Notes under the pieces: model-generated
Databases searched by the model: none
Told to the model about the DNA's origin: nothing
Seen by the model: the letters and a program-made list of their open reading frames with translations, nothing else
From: Cyclospora cayetanensis
Taxonomy: Eukaryota; Apicomplexa; Conoidasida; Eucoccidiorida; Eimeriidae
Reading direction: 5' to 3'
DNA length: 64,000 nucleotides
Assembly: GCF_002999335.1 (NCBI RefSeq)
Contig: NW_020312086.1
Location: forward strand, 42,600-106,599
In this document: positions 22,063-34,013 of the stretch, piece after piece
Position numbering within the stretch: the first letter of the stretch is position 1
Layout of the letters: every line of letters begins with the position of its first letter
Translations under genes and position numbers: made by a program

Positions 22063-24906
22063 TCAGGTAGCGAAAGACTTGAAAGATTCGTTGAGAGCCT
22101 GGAATACGCGCTCCGCTCGGTACTGCAGCAGCAGAAAGAGCAAGAAAGGTGAGTATGATCATGGGCATGCACGCGTTGTTAGCCTCGTGAGTTTTTTGCG
22201 CTGGCTTGTGTGTACAAGGGCTTTTGGTGGTGTCTCGACGCACATGTCTCTCCGGAGTTGCGTTCTGATGTTTGTCCGGATGAGCAAGCAGAAGCGCGCG
22301 GCTGCAGCAAGGATACGATCAGCGAACAATTTGGCACCAGCAAAAAAAAACATGGAGAAGCACAAAGGAAGAGACACCGGCGGAAAAAGAGTGAGACTGC
22401 TGCAGCGCTCCCGCCGTGTACCATACCCCTGTGTTGCCGTCCCGTTAGTTTAAATGCTACCGCATCTGTTCATTTTGTGTATTGGTCTGAATTGTCAGTG
22501 AGAAAACGGTTTCTTGTGCTTGCGTCTGTGTTCGAGTAAGGGAGGCACTCTGCCTTCGGCTGCTAAACACCTAATGGCGCACCAGTCAACTAGGGATAAA
22601 CCTATATACATAGATATATTTTAGCTCTCTAGGTGTGAAAGCACGTAGTTGTATATGTGCGTAGACCCTCGACAGCGAATAGGAGCGGGTCTGATTGTTT
22701 TCGAGCAGTGCGTCTTACCGGAAGTGCTTTTTGAGGTTCGGTTGCAGCATCAGACTGCTCAGCGAGACAGGCTCCCACGAAGCGCCCTCCCACAAGACCT
22801 GAATAGCGCAACGCAACGCAAATGAGGCCCTTGACAAGGGAGACGCGTGAGGCCCACAACAGAGGGCCCCTCGCAAGCGTCAAAAGGACCGATGCAATCC
22901 GTCTGCTCGAGGGCATTTTGCGCTATTATAACGCCTGGAATGGACGACACTTGTAGCTCCTACGTATGGCGTTGGTGCTTACTGAGTGCACGGTGCTAAG
23001 GAGGGTTCGAACATCCTTAAATCCGCCATCTGCAGTCTTTGCCCACCGATCCAGCTCCTGCTTCAACTCCTCTGACCACAAAATTCCAATGCACTGCATG
23101 CTTTCAAGCCCTTATCTCCCCGTCAGGCAAGGTAACAAGTCGCCCGCTCTAAACTGTGCTGCAGCAGCACGCATCCAGGCGCTATCTATGGCGTTAAGGC
23201 CGAGGGTTTACTCTGCAGCAAAATCGAGACTCCCTGAATCCTCCAAGCTCAGCCTACCAGGAATCGCCAGTCTGTCTTGCTGCTGCTTCACTTCGAGAGC
23301 TCTGCGCCCTGCATGCCCTCACAGACTCCCACAGACTCCTGCATATATATATATATATAGATAGATATATATGTATATATATAGATATATATATATATAT
23401 ATATACGTATAGATACATATATAGGTATATATGTATAGAGATATATATATATACGTATAGACACATATATATACATATATGTATAGATAAAGACACGTAC
23501 ACGCAGGCATTCACACATGCACGCTCGCATCGATGTACACCCTAATCGCCAAACGGCTGCGCCCCCAAAGGCAGGCAGACCCTAAACCCCAGACAGACGT
23601 TCAACTTCCTGGAGCTTCTCCATCATCCGCTGCTGTTTCTTCGCTTCCCGATTCGCAATCAAGTCCGCGCGGTCTAACACCGGTGCTGCTCACAAAGGAA
23701 AGCCTGCTCTGTGCAGATAGGCATTGGCTCGCGTGCAGCTGTACTGTCGCTCCTTAGCGGCCTGCTCCGCTTGACATGTTGTACAGAACGCAGAAGGGGA
23801 TTTGGGGGGAAGGAGCTGAGAAACACTATTTAGGGGGAAGTCTCAGCGTCCCTGTTCGAAGGCGAGAACATACCAGCAACAGACGGCCGCTCCTCTGCAG
23901 TGCGGCAACGCTGCAAAGCCTCAGGGTGAGGCTTGGTGTTGGGTACACTGTGGGCTCTGTGGAGATGAGAAGGCTCTGCAGCGATGACTAGCCCCCCGGA
24001 AGAATCCCCACTCTTCTGGTCGAAAAGAGGATTATCCTCCATCAAACGAGACAAAGACTCCTGACGAACCGCTTGGAGGCTTTCGGCAGTCGGGGGAGCC
24101 CAAGAAACGCGAGGATCCACAGTGTCGCTGCTGGAGCAGCGTCCTCTCGCAGCGTCTTGCCCCCCTTGCTGCTGCTGCTGCCTTCGCAAAGCGGCTGTCG
24201 AGGTGGGGTTAGAGGCAAGCGATTCACGCTCTACAGCTGCTGCAGCAGCGGGGGCGTATGCCTGGTCCGCTGCTGCTTGCTTGGGCTGTACAGCGGGAGG
24301 CAGCAGCAAGGCCTTACACACTATGCAGCTGCCACCGCTGCCGCTACTCCTGAAGGTAGGCACTGGCTGCTGCTCTGGAGGCTCGTCAATCCACACAAAC
24401 CCAGAGGGGGCCCCCGGGCAGGGGGCCCTAAAGCGCAGGTGGTATGGGCCCCCCAGAGAGGGGCCCTCTACGCTCCTCCCATGGGGAGCTAGGAGAGATT
24501 TGAAAAGGCCAACAGTTACATCTTCTGGGAAAATGCCGGGAGGCAGAACGAAACAGTTAGGGCCCGTGTCTGTTTCCCATCTCCTGCTGTACATCTTGTC
24601 GAGCATCCCCTGCTGCTGGTGCTGCTGCACCTGAGCTGTTGCATCCGCTGGAGGAAAGCCGCGGCTGTCTGAGGCTTGGAGAAAATATGTAGCAACGGAC
24701 GGTATACCGATACACCCGTCCTCCTCTGGGGAGGCGCCAGAGGGGCCCTTGCGGAAAATTGATCCACCCCAGGAGGTTTGCTGCTGCAGCTGCTGCTGTA
24801 GATGCAGTTGCTGCTGCTCTATCTTCTTTTCTACATATTGAATGCCCTCCTTTGCTAGCTGGCTGCTGCGCTGCGCAACAGCGGAAGCCCAGCCCTTCAA
24901 GTCCAT
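22063..24906 (-). CDS. Auxilin-like J-domain protein (7 exons)
   Basis: Exons 24906-23874, 23685-23599, 23308-23258, 23071-22983, 22798-22719, 22301-22244 and 22122-22063 join in phase to 485 aa. Residues 391-485 form an auxilin/GAK-type J domain: ELDRWAKT...[39 protein letters not shown] with the HPD triad at about 454-456, and the closing helix [17 protein letters not shown]. Such proteins recruit Hsc70 to clathrin coats and strip them. Residues 345-390 are a charged coiled coil ([14 protein letters not shown] and [14 protein letters not shown]). The first exon (1-344) starts [15 protein letters not shown], has Gln runs and a folded-looking block around [15 protein letters not shown] and [12 protein letters not shown] do not recognise it. 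An upstream in-frame ATG at 24933 adds 9 residues. The donor of exon 2 (gaac|gtctgt) is weak; if unused, exon 2 ends at TAG 23582 and the J domain would be a separate gene. Confidence 0.75.
23341..23480. repeat. (TA)n-rich microsatellite
   Basis: Imperfect TA, TATG and GATA repeats over about 140 bp, inside the second intron of the auxilin-like gene and ending just upstream of the acceptor at 23309. Confidence 0.9.
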
Positions 24907-26930
24907 CTTGGCTCGGAGCTGATTGCAAACCACAGGTGAAAAGTCGCCAATAAATGATCAAGCCTGGAAATTCCGCGACCTTGGCCACCAGGGGTCTTCG
25001 TTCGATGCGCTGAACTTCAAGTGTTGTAAAAACAGACCAAAACTGGAGAAGCACGCAGAGAAACGAAGACAACGCCACGCGCCGGCAGGCTGACGGCGTT
25101 GAGGCAACATGAAAGACGCTGGGATTGGAAAACAGCGGAGTCTGGATACGTTAAGTGGCTATAGGTTTTATGAATTATCCATTGGCGTGCATTTGTTGTT
25201 TGTATTGGCCATCCCGACGCTCGTTCCTTGTGTATTTGCTGCTTTTCTGGGGCCTCCCCAGCCGGGGGGCCCCTGGAATTGCGCCAGACATGAGCGCAGC
25301 GCAAGACAACGACCCACTAGAAGAAATGACTCACTTTTCCGTCTCTTTCGGTTTTCGAACATGAATTGTGTTCCGTTGGTTATTTTATTTCCTATCAATT
25401 CAAGATTTGCACGTTTGCCGCGGAAGGCTCCTGGTCATTGCAGGTCAAGCAGCCGTATGTCTGATTCAGTTACCAAGGGCCGGTTGCCAGAATGACTCTA
25501 CTAGGTACTGTTTTGCGTACTTTACATATTCACTTGGGGCTTTACAGAGAGTGGAGCATTCACAGAACGAGACAACTATGAAAGAACCTATTGCCACGAA
25601 CTGCGCCGAGCGGGGAGGCACTCAGGATTACGCTGTAACCTCTATTCGAAACACACAATCCCAGAATGCAATTGACCTCAGCACGTAGAGATCTGTGGAT
25701 CCCTTTTCAGCATCCAGAAAAATGCAATGGCTAGCTGTGCGGTCCCTGCTTCGTGCGATGGTCTCCCACTTGGCGTGACGGTGCACGCGCAAACGCGCTC
25801 ACCAACGGCAGAAAACAGCAAAAAAGATTTTGTCGTGCTTAGCCCTACAAAAAAAAGATCTTGCACCGGGGCAGGAAAGGAGAGCGTGGATGGGGAATAG
25901 GCCACACAGACGCTCGGCCCGTGAGGTCATTCCATACTTCGCCAAAAACAGTTGAAAATCAAATGCCAAGGTAGGCGCTGGGTAACACAGTTAGGCGCTC
26001 ATAGAGACCGTGCAGAAAGCCTATTTAATAGCGTGCAGGAGGCGGCCTTGGGTTCCGCTTGTTGGTGGCAGCCCGCATTGCAGACTGCTGCCAATAAATG
26101 ACGAGGACACGAACATAAACGACAGCAAAACTCGGGGGCAGCGGCATTGAAATGCGGCACAGATGAAGACTTCCAGCCAACAAAACGAACAAGCATCAAG
26201 GAACTGCGCGTGTCTTGTTTGACTGAACCAACATTGCCCGTTTGTTCTTAAAGGTGATGTGAAGGCCAGTTTATAGCTGCCTTGGAACTTTCGTCCTTTT
26301 GCCTATTGGCACCCTACAGAACGTAGTGTACATACATAGGTATTACTGCACCTAAATCTGAATACAGGTAATTACACATAGAAAGCACGAATCTTTCAAT
26401 AAACGCGCACGTAGCCACCCACGAAGACAGCCCTAGAAGAAGGTTCTCTCTGGGCTGATGCCCTCGGCTGTACGTACACCTGCGTGGAAGGGGAAAGGGG
26501 GATGCTTTTCTCATAAGGGCCGTATGCCTAGGTCTCCCATTTCGTTTAAGAAGTAGCAGATAAATAAAGAGGCTAGCCGACAGGAAAAGCCATAGAGAAG
26601 TCAAGAAACTCGAAAAAAAAGAGCATTCACCATTCAGAGAGCGAAGGTGCTGCTGCCAGTCGTATTCCGATTAAGAGCTGAATTTTTTAGGAGCGCCGCC
26701 TCCACTCCCGCGCCTGAGCACCGCGCACACAAGCAGCAGCAGCATATTACTCCGCAGCGCAGCTTTTTGCATTCTTTCGCAAGTGTGCTGTCAGTTGGCG
26801 AATGCTGTTTCTCGGTGTTCTGCATGAGTGGGCATTTCTTGCAGCCCCTGCAGAACTATCTTTAGGCAATGAGGCCCTTCGGCGACGCCGCTCTTGATAG
26901 GCTAAAGCCTTTTTCAGCCCTCCTTGCGCC
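24907..26930. other. Intergenic region, no gene supported
   Basis: About 2 kb between the start of the auxilin-like gene and the 3' end of the SF-assemblin-like gene. Short open frames on both strands carry no motif and show no splice pairs that join them. The left end should hold the promoter of the auxilin-like gene. Confidence 0.4.
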
Positions 26931-28606
26931 TCAAGTGGACCTACAGGATTGTTCCAATAGTCGAATTATCTTCTCTTCTGCATCCTCTCGGCGCTTACGG
27001 CCTTCAGAGAGATCCCGCGCGGCCTCCTGCCGTAGGCTCATAACCATCCTGCAGTATACAAACCGCAAGTTCCCTCCCACACAGAGTTATTTGCGCGCAA
27101 ACACGATGAAAGTGTAAAAGACGATTTTGCAGGCGCATCGATTCGGGAGGGCTACCGAGACAAACGACATGCTGCACCTGTTGATAGCGGCTTCCGCTTC
27201 ACGCCGAGACTCCGCCTCTTCACCAATGGCCTTCTCTGCCTCCCCGAGCGCTTGAACACCACGCACGTCGTCGCACAGAGAACAGAAGCTCAAAAACCTT
27301 TAAAGTGCCCCCTTGACTTCTCGAACCCTCTAGCGCTCCGCAGCCAGACGCGGGGAGCAGGGAGGAAAGGGGGAGGACAAGAACCCACCGTCGCTCAGTT
27401 TTGCTGCAAGCGCTTCAGACGCTGACCTCCTGCAAAAACTTAGCACACAACGCAGCTGCAAGGGCTAGTAAGCCGCAGCAAGAAGTGCCCGAATCGCCGA
27501 CCGAAATTTTGATTCCAGACTCTTCGTGGCAGATCCTGAAAACGCTCACCGCGTATCTTTGACATGCGCGAGAAGATCCCAAAGCTCTGCACATTTCTCC
27601 TTGGCCCTTTCTGCCGGCATCGAAGCCTCCCACGAACCTGGTGCGCATGCAGTATTTTTGTAGCTGTTCGATCACGGGCTGTTGAGGCTAGCCAACGGCA
27701 AACGCGTTACGTGCAGCAACAGCGCGGGAAGCTACAAAAAGACCTTGGCAGTAGGAGACTGCCTTTTTTTGCGTACAGCTCTTTGCCTTACTTTCCTTCG
27801 CCTTTTGGAACTGGCCAAGCCCGTCTAACAACCGCTCGGCATCTCGGCGCATGTGCTGAGTCAGTGCCTCTCTCTCCTAAAGAACACGCCCCCCTACCGT
27901 TCGAACTCTGACTGCCTCCTCTGGAGCGACCTGCTCTGGCAGTGGCCTTCCTTTTTTCCAACTCCCCCCTGCTCCCTTTTCCCAGTGCTGCGTTTTGGCC
28001 CCCTTTTTCCCCCCGCCCTTCGTCCATCGTGCCCCTCCCCTCCGCTTATCATTCTGCGTACTTGTCGGAGCTGGCTAATTTCTTGCAAAGTCGCTTCCTC
28101 AATCGCGGGAAGCGCTGTGAGGCGATGCCGCTGCAGCTGCTGCTGCTGCTGCTGTAAGGCACCGACAGCAGCCTCAAGGCCAGCGACCTCCTGGCTCTGG
28201 ACCTGACTCAGAAACAAGGAAGCCACAAAACAGCACGGGATGCACAGCAGCAAGCGGAAACTGCAGCACCAGCGCAGAGTCCAAACGCGGGGAACGACGC
28301 AGTAGGAACGCAAAGGCGAGAAGGCGCAAGACAGGGTGCTTGCTCTAGGAAGGAGCACTAGCGAAATGCAGAGGCACGTTGGCTTTCCACACGACCGTCA
28401 CCGAGGAAAGGCAGGCTACAGGGGAGAGGTGGGAACCAAGAGGGCGCAATGCCAACAAGTGAACAACGAAGATCGCACAATCTGATAATATGCGCAGTCT
28501 GGCTGTGCCTTCGCCTCCTTACGTGGATGTTCATCTCTGCCCATTTCCTGAGCTTTGCTGATCGCGACTCCAGAGAGCTCAGCACACTCTCCAACGCGTT
28601 CTCCAT
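26931..28606 (-). CDS. SF-assemblin/beta-giardin-like coiled-coil protein (7 exons)
   Basis: Exons 28606-28523, 28202-28062, 27876-27792, 27637-27550, 27429-27389, 27250-27178 and 27048-26931 join in phase at GT..AG sites to give 209 aa. The whole product is a continuous charged coiled coil. The start MENALESVLSSLESR and the end MVMSLRQEAARDLSEGRKRREDAEEKIIRLLEQSC resemble the C-terminal block of striated-fibre assemblins (repeated E-R-E pattern, then ...LLE.TC). In apicomplexans SF-assemblins form a fibre linking the centrosome to the daughter-cell apical complex during division. Without a search, another short coiled-coil family is possible, and 209 aa is a little short for the family. A second in-frame ATG at 28618 adds four residues. 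Introns are 140-420 bp. Confidence 0.6.
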
Positions 28607-30469
28607 TACATAGCCCACACCGGAAGCGCTTCAGTTGGATGCTACAGGTTCCTTGAAGCAACAGGCAGCCCAGAGGCCCTACCTCCCTCCGTCCTCTCAA
28701 TCAGGAGATGGGGCCCCTCTGGAGGGGCCCCTGACGCTTTTCCGTCAAAAGAGGCCGTTGGAGTATCGACCCCCTCCTGTTATGGCCTGGTGTCCAAGGA
28801 CAGACAAGATGGTGTAAACCCTAAACCACAAACCGCTTGTTGGTGTTGTCTTGGGGGTTGGAGTGGTGGTCACCAGCTGGGCTACGGTAGTATCTGCCTC
28901 GTTGTTTAATTAGAATACGTTAAAATCAAAGGAAATGAGAAGAAATGTGTTCAAAGAATGGCAAAAGTATGGCATGTGGGCTGAAAGACATTGGATGGGG
29001 GCCCCTTGTCGTCGGTCATCCCCGAGCCAGCGAACAGACAACCTACGACAACAATCCCCCGAGAGCGCCTCTTCACAATATGTTCCTCGCTCTTTGCATG
29101 ACAGGTGTAAATGTCTTGTGCTTTGGTCTTCGCGTGCTTAGCGCTTAGCTCCTTGCAGCTATACGTCCATTCATTGAAATTTAGGGAGGGAAGCTGGGTA
29201 GAGAATGCGGGTTCGACGCAGCAGCAACAAGCCCTCACAAAAGCCAAGCTTTGCACTTGACGACTGAAGGCTTCGAATCTCCAATAAGCGTTCTCTGAGG
29301 TGCACTCACGCAGCTGTTTCCAAGCCTCCATTTACTTACAGAAATTCTTCCTCTCGGCTTTGTCAAGTCACACAGGCAGGCTGGACTCTGAAGGAAGCAT
29401 CAAACCGCTTGTCTGAGGTACCAGCGCTGCGTTCCTTACCAGTCTGCTCAATATGCTCGATGAAATGCCGACTTGCAAACCTGAGGATAACACCAGGTCG
29501 CCCTCAGAAGAGCTTAGTCTCACCTATAGCACGTAGCCGGCTATCTTTTACACTTAAAAACTCTCGAATACACTTGTTCTATTTAAAAAGGAACTACTTA
29601 AGAATTGCCTCATTGCTTTGTTCGTTCCTTAATCTTATTTATTGCCGGGTAGCTTACATTCGTTACACGAAAACGCAATGGTGCGTCCATGTGCCGGCCG
29701 CTCCGTGCAACTAGTTGTGAATGCTTGGATGATTAAATGGGTGCAGCAACGCACGTCCCAGCTGTAACATTCCCCTCATGTCAGGAACCCTGTGGGACGT
29801 GGGCACAGGAAAGACCTTCTGGGTGACACTCAGTGACCTATTCTGTATCAAGTCTACAATAAATGTCTACCTACAAAGAACTCAGGTGGAGCGTTGCAGT
29901 TCGCAGCATCACATGATCCAATGCAGCGTTTTCCTGCGCATCCACTGACTGTCGATGCACTGGGGAACCATGTTTCCCCACAATACGTGTCTGGCTCGAA
30001 CCAGGCTATTTCGTATTCCGATAATCGTTTTCCCTTAGAAGCATTCCGGAACAAGCATCATCTGTCGATTAGAGCTAACGGTGGCAGAACGCTTGTTGGG
30101 GCGGGCGATGGAGGCCTGCAAGCTGATGTGAACTCAGTGGCTACACAACTGCTGCAAGGGCGTGATCCGGCAGCTCGCAAAATGTCTCTGGATGTGTGAA
30201 GTCATGCAAACCAGAAAAGTATGAAGATTCTGAGAGTGGGAAGGTACTGGATGCTTTCATCAGCCTATCGGTGCTGTGATGTGATGTGCCTTGCTCTGTA
30301 TTCCTTTGGTAAAGAGAATTGAGCCCCTCTGTCGGCACCTTCATTAAAGTGAGACTAACTTCATTATTGGCCATCCTGACGCAGGGGAATTCGCGTGTCC
30401 GCAGTAACTATTACAACTCAGCTCTTCACATGCGCCCCCTCTTATCCGTTTGTGCTGAGATCAGTCCAA
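28607..30469. other. Intergenic region upstream of the retroelement
   Basis: No gene is supported. A pair of GGGGCCCC palindromes sits at 28709-28730. One telomere-like CCTAAAC unit lies at about 28816. From about 29900 the sequence may already belong to the retroelement: the stretch 30180-30370 resembles 51230-51420 in inverse orientation at low identity (for example catacttttctggt near both). Confidence 0.35.
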
Positions 30470-31930
30470 CAGCAAGTTAAAGGAAGGCATCAAAGCTTTA
30501 GCAAAGCATTCCAGCAATACACTAGAACATCGAGAAATATGGATTTTGGATCCCCAAGAGCCATGAAGGAGACGAAAAGCTGCTTTAGCAGTCGTTTATG
30601 TCGGTGCTCTCCGAAAATTACTGCACGTGACTGCAGTATGGGCAGCGACTCAGCGATTAACCAGTTGGCTTGTGGAGCTTTCTGAAATAGTGAAGTACTG
30701 GAAGTTTCTAGTGCGCTGTAGCAGGGCGTGAAAAAGGTTCTCCCTGTTAAAGTGGGCGTCATCCCTTTATTCGGACCAATCATCAGGTTTCGGTGTACCT
30801 TGTAATAAATACTCAGTACTTGGGAACCCGGAGTGCTTCGTGGGCTTGATTGTCTGTGTTAACACGGCCCTAAAGTGAATTGCGTCGAAGGCATCACTGA
30901 CGTGGTCGCCGGCACTCACTCGTGATGCCCGATCGCGTCACCTTTCTACACAGAACCGACTCTTGTGTGCAGGGTTATACGGTTTCCATCAAAGTTAGGT
31001 GCGGGTTGTGCTTTTGGCACCCATGCATCGCCAGGATTTAGAATGTCAAAAGAGTGAGCAGCTGTAGTGCTAAGGTCGCTTTGCTGGGATCCAAAACAAA
31101 GCAGGGATTCCGTCGCTTGTACACTGTGACTTTGCTACTCAGGGCTGCTCTGCGAAGCGCACAGACCGTTCTCCTTCGAGCCATAGTGGGATCTACATTA
31201 CATTAGAAAAGTTCCCTTAGTATTTTTGGTGGGTTGAATGTGTCTTGCAGGCAAGGAGTATGCATTATCATGCTTAGATTGTCAGCAGCTGAAGTTGCGA
31301 AACGCTTTCAGGCCAGGCCTGTTGCATAGCCTGTCTGATATCTGCAAAGACCTGGACTGATCGAACTCTGGAGTTTCGTGTTAGACTAATGAAGATCAAG
31401 TGTGTGACTTGCGTCGTTGTTGGCAGCAAATATGCCCATTTCAGCCTTTGCTCCAGCCCTGGCACGGCTCCAGACGTTGCTCACTTATTCATCTCATGTG
31501 TGGAAGCTCCACTAATACGGCAGGACTATCATTACTAATTGGGATCCGATTTTTGCAGCCGTTCAGAGTACTGTTAGAAAGGAGACGTGTTGTGCGCGCG
31601 TCTGTAGATTCTACCTGCGACCGCGATAAATGCTCAGAGTGTTTACAGAGTGCAGCTTAGCGCACCTTCGCTGTCCCTCTCCACTCCTGTCGGACCTCTG
31701 ATTGCCGCGTGCAGGCGAAGATGGTGGTGTACTGTGGAAGCAGTCAATTACTCTCGATTATGTTTTGTTGATTCTGGAGTTGGATATCATCCCACAGAGA
31801 CCTTAGAGGGAGTATTTCAAAAGGCTGATCGAGTGGTGAACTCTCATAGCTTTTGGGCACAACCTAAAAAAGTGAATAAGAAGCCTTTTATTGTGACTTA
31901 TTCCTCTATACGCCGAGTTTCAAGGGCCCA
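30470..31930 (+). mobile_element. Decayed Ty3/gypsy-like retrotransposon, copy 1
   Basis: Plus-strand remnant of an LTR retrotransposon. The part 30470-30700 matches 50890-51110 in inverse orientation, and 30690-31480 matches 49060-49845. Between them this copy lacks about 1 kb that copy 2 keeps, which held the end of reverse transcriptase and the start of RNase H. Readable pieces are an integrase linker (ICPFQPLLQPWHGSRR near 31430-31480) and part of an integrase core (VFQKADRVVNSHSFW near 31815-31860, which fits the DRD...F.S.FW pattern of Ty3/gypsy integrases with the catalytic region eroded). Stops and frame breaks show that it is dead. I saw no intact LTRs or target-site duplication. Confidence 0.6.
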
Positions 31931-32623
31931 ATAGGTCCAGTACAGCAGCTCATGGGATTAACGCTTCAGAAACATGAAGCTACGGAAGTACATGACTCGC
32001 AGGTTTTTCCTCTTTACGTAGGGTGCTGTTCCTTGCTCGGCACTTCGAGATATATCCAAGAGGTTCATGATACAAAAGGGTCGTCTAAGGCATGCAGGCA
32101 TCCGCTTACGAGCCAATATGTTTCGCTTTTTCTCTGAGCTGAGCCTTGTGCTGATTGGAAAGCAGATTCAGGGTGTTGAAAGCCTAAGTACGTGCATTTG
32201 TAGCACCCTTAGCCCAGAAGCAGCCGTGTAGGAACCCCGGCAGCTCGTAACGATGCTTAGTGAGCTCGCAAGAGCGTTGTCGCCAGCAGCGATCCTCCAT
32301 CGCATCTGGGCAAAAACAAGTGAAATGCATCCTCCTTTAATTCTAATTTCATGAAAGAGAAAGCAAAGAAAGCGCTAAATTTCGTTCCGAGCCTGCAAGG
32401 GAGTTCACCTGTCATCCGGTTGTTGGTCTCACACCTGCTATATCGAGTCTCACAGGAGCTTTTGAGATGCGTATGCCACAAGTCGTACCCCCAGAGACCT
32501 GAACGTTGCGCTTTGAGCCCCGAATCCCTATTGAAAACCCCAATCCCTCAGCCCTGGTCTGGATTTTTTCAGTTTCTGCATCTCTCACGTGCACCTTGTG
32601 TACTGTGTGGTTTTGTTTGTTGG
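31931..32623. other. Region upstream of the secreted-protein gene
   Basis: No feature is recognised. The frame of the next gene is open from 32351, but the residues before 32624 do not look like a mature protein start and the real start is placed at 32624. Confidence 0.35.
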
Positions 32624-33283
32624 ATGATGGCATCCCTCTGGGGAGCAGGAATTGGCCGTCCGGCTTGGCTGGTTCGGGGTATCTGGCCGCCAGCACTTAT
32701 GGGTTTATGTGTTTTTCTTTTGCATTTTACCTGCTTGGTCTTCGTAACTCCGGTCGTCTCTGAAATGCGCCCGGTTGTTTCAGAGGGGGACTACATCCCT
32801 GGCAACCCGGCCTCCCCACTGTATTCCTTGAGTGATGTCAAAGATGCTCTGGAGACTTGGTGGCCATCCTCAGCCATCTTTGATTTCGATTCAGCTCTCA
32901 AGGACGCAAAGAAGAAAGCAAGCAGGCCCATTGGCCTTTGGGGGATTGAGACAATCGATCGGAAGGAACTTGTTCGCCTTTTAAATCTGGAAATGGAAAG
33001 GTTTGTGGCAAAGCAGTTTTCACTCCTGAGGGCTTCAGATTCCCTGCTAAGTCAGGTGTCGTTGCTAGGTGATTGGGACGTCCTTCTCCTCGTCCGGCAG
33101 CAGCTAACCCGAGACCGAGTTAAAACTTCCCTCTCGGATCCTGAGATTGATGCCATCTTTGAGGGAACCCCGAGGCTATATCCGTGGCTACCCAAGGATA
33201 GCTGTGATTGGGATGAGCCGCAAACGATCAAGCGCCTCATCGAAGAGCTGGCGCCGACCTGTTTGGCTACAGAAGCCCCCTAG
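32624..33283 (+). CDS. Putative secreted or single-pass protein, unknown
   Basis: A single exon of 219 codons if translation starts at the ATG at 32624 (a second ATG follows at once at 32627). Residues about 13-45 are a strong hydrophobic segment after two Arg residues (GIWPPALMGLCVFLLHFTC), fitting a signal peptide or signal anchor. The remainder is soluble, mixed helical, free of low-complexity runs and rich in Leu, Asp and Trp, with motifs such as DVKDALETWWPSS and LLGDWDVLLLVRQQL. I recognise no family. The absence of Gln/Ala runs and the ordinary amino-acid use argue for a real gene. It lies alone between the retroelement remnant and the RAP gene. The frame is open upstream to 32351, so a spliced or longer N-terminus is possible. 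Confidence 0.55.
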   Translation: MMASLWGAGIGRPAWLVRGIWPPALMGLCVFLLHFTCLVFVTPVVSEMRPVVSEGDYIPGNPASPLYSLSDVKDALETWWPSSAIFDFDSALKDAKKKASRPIGLWGIETIDRKELVRLLNLEMERFVAKQFSLLRASDSLLSQVSLLGDWDVLLLVRQQLTRDRVKTSLSDPEIDAIFEGTPRLYPWLPKDSCDWDEPQTIKRLIEELAPTCLATEAP

Positions 33284-34013
33284 TGAGGTGGGAAGATATG
33301 CTTCCTACAACGCTGCCTCTTTTAAGCGCTTTGGGATTCTTCCCTCCAACGCAAACTGCGTGTCTCGGAACTCCATAAGGGGAAGTTCCACGAGGATACT
33401 AAGGATACCTGTGCGGCTGGCAGAGGTGGACCTCGCTCCCTAAGTGCTAGCAAAAAACGACAGCACGACTTGCGTGAGCGCAGCCTTTAGGAATTTTACC
33501 AGATAAACAGATGCGCGAGCAGTTAAAATGTGTGCTTGTTTTCACCAAACGATAGCTCGCGAAACCTGATCTATGCGTATTTAGGTGCTTGCCGATTCGC
33601 ATGCCACTAGCATGGTGTCGTTAGCAACTGCTGAAAGGGCCCCCATGAGCATGCTGCTGCACGGGCGGATCTGTGCTTGTGTGGTTGCTGAGCAGTAAGC
33701 CTAGGCCACTCTGAAAACAGAGGGAACCGTTTTACGGCGATAGCTTGCTTCCCAAGGGCCCTTGGAAAGTATAACCGCTTCACCAAACCTTCTTCTTCCC
33801 ACTTTTTGCTGCATCTCAAACCCAATCATTAGCGAGAAGGATAGTATCTGCCGCCCTCTTGGGGCTTCCTCCTTGTCCAGAGACTTTTACTGCGCCTGAG
33901 CCTTGGAGACTACTGCTAGGGATGCAATCTTAAAGGGCATCTGATGTCGGGGCCTCAACTGAGGCAGGCCCGTAGGAGACCCTCGCTAGCCAGATGCATG
34001 GAGTGCACCTGAT
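33284..34013. other. Convergent intergenic region
   Basis: Lies between the 3' ends of the putative secreted-protein gene and the RAP-domain gene. No motif-bearing frame and no repeat array are seen. Confidence 0.4.

Noticed and set aside
28812..28825. Telomere-like CCCTAAA unit
   Set aside because: Only one clear unit is present, which is expected by chance; no array.
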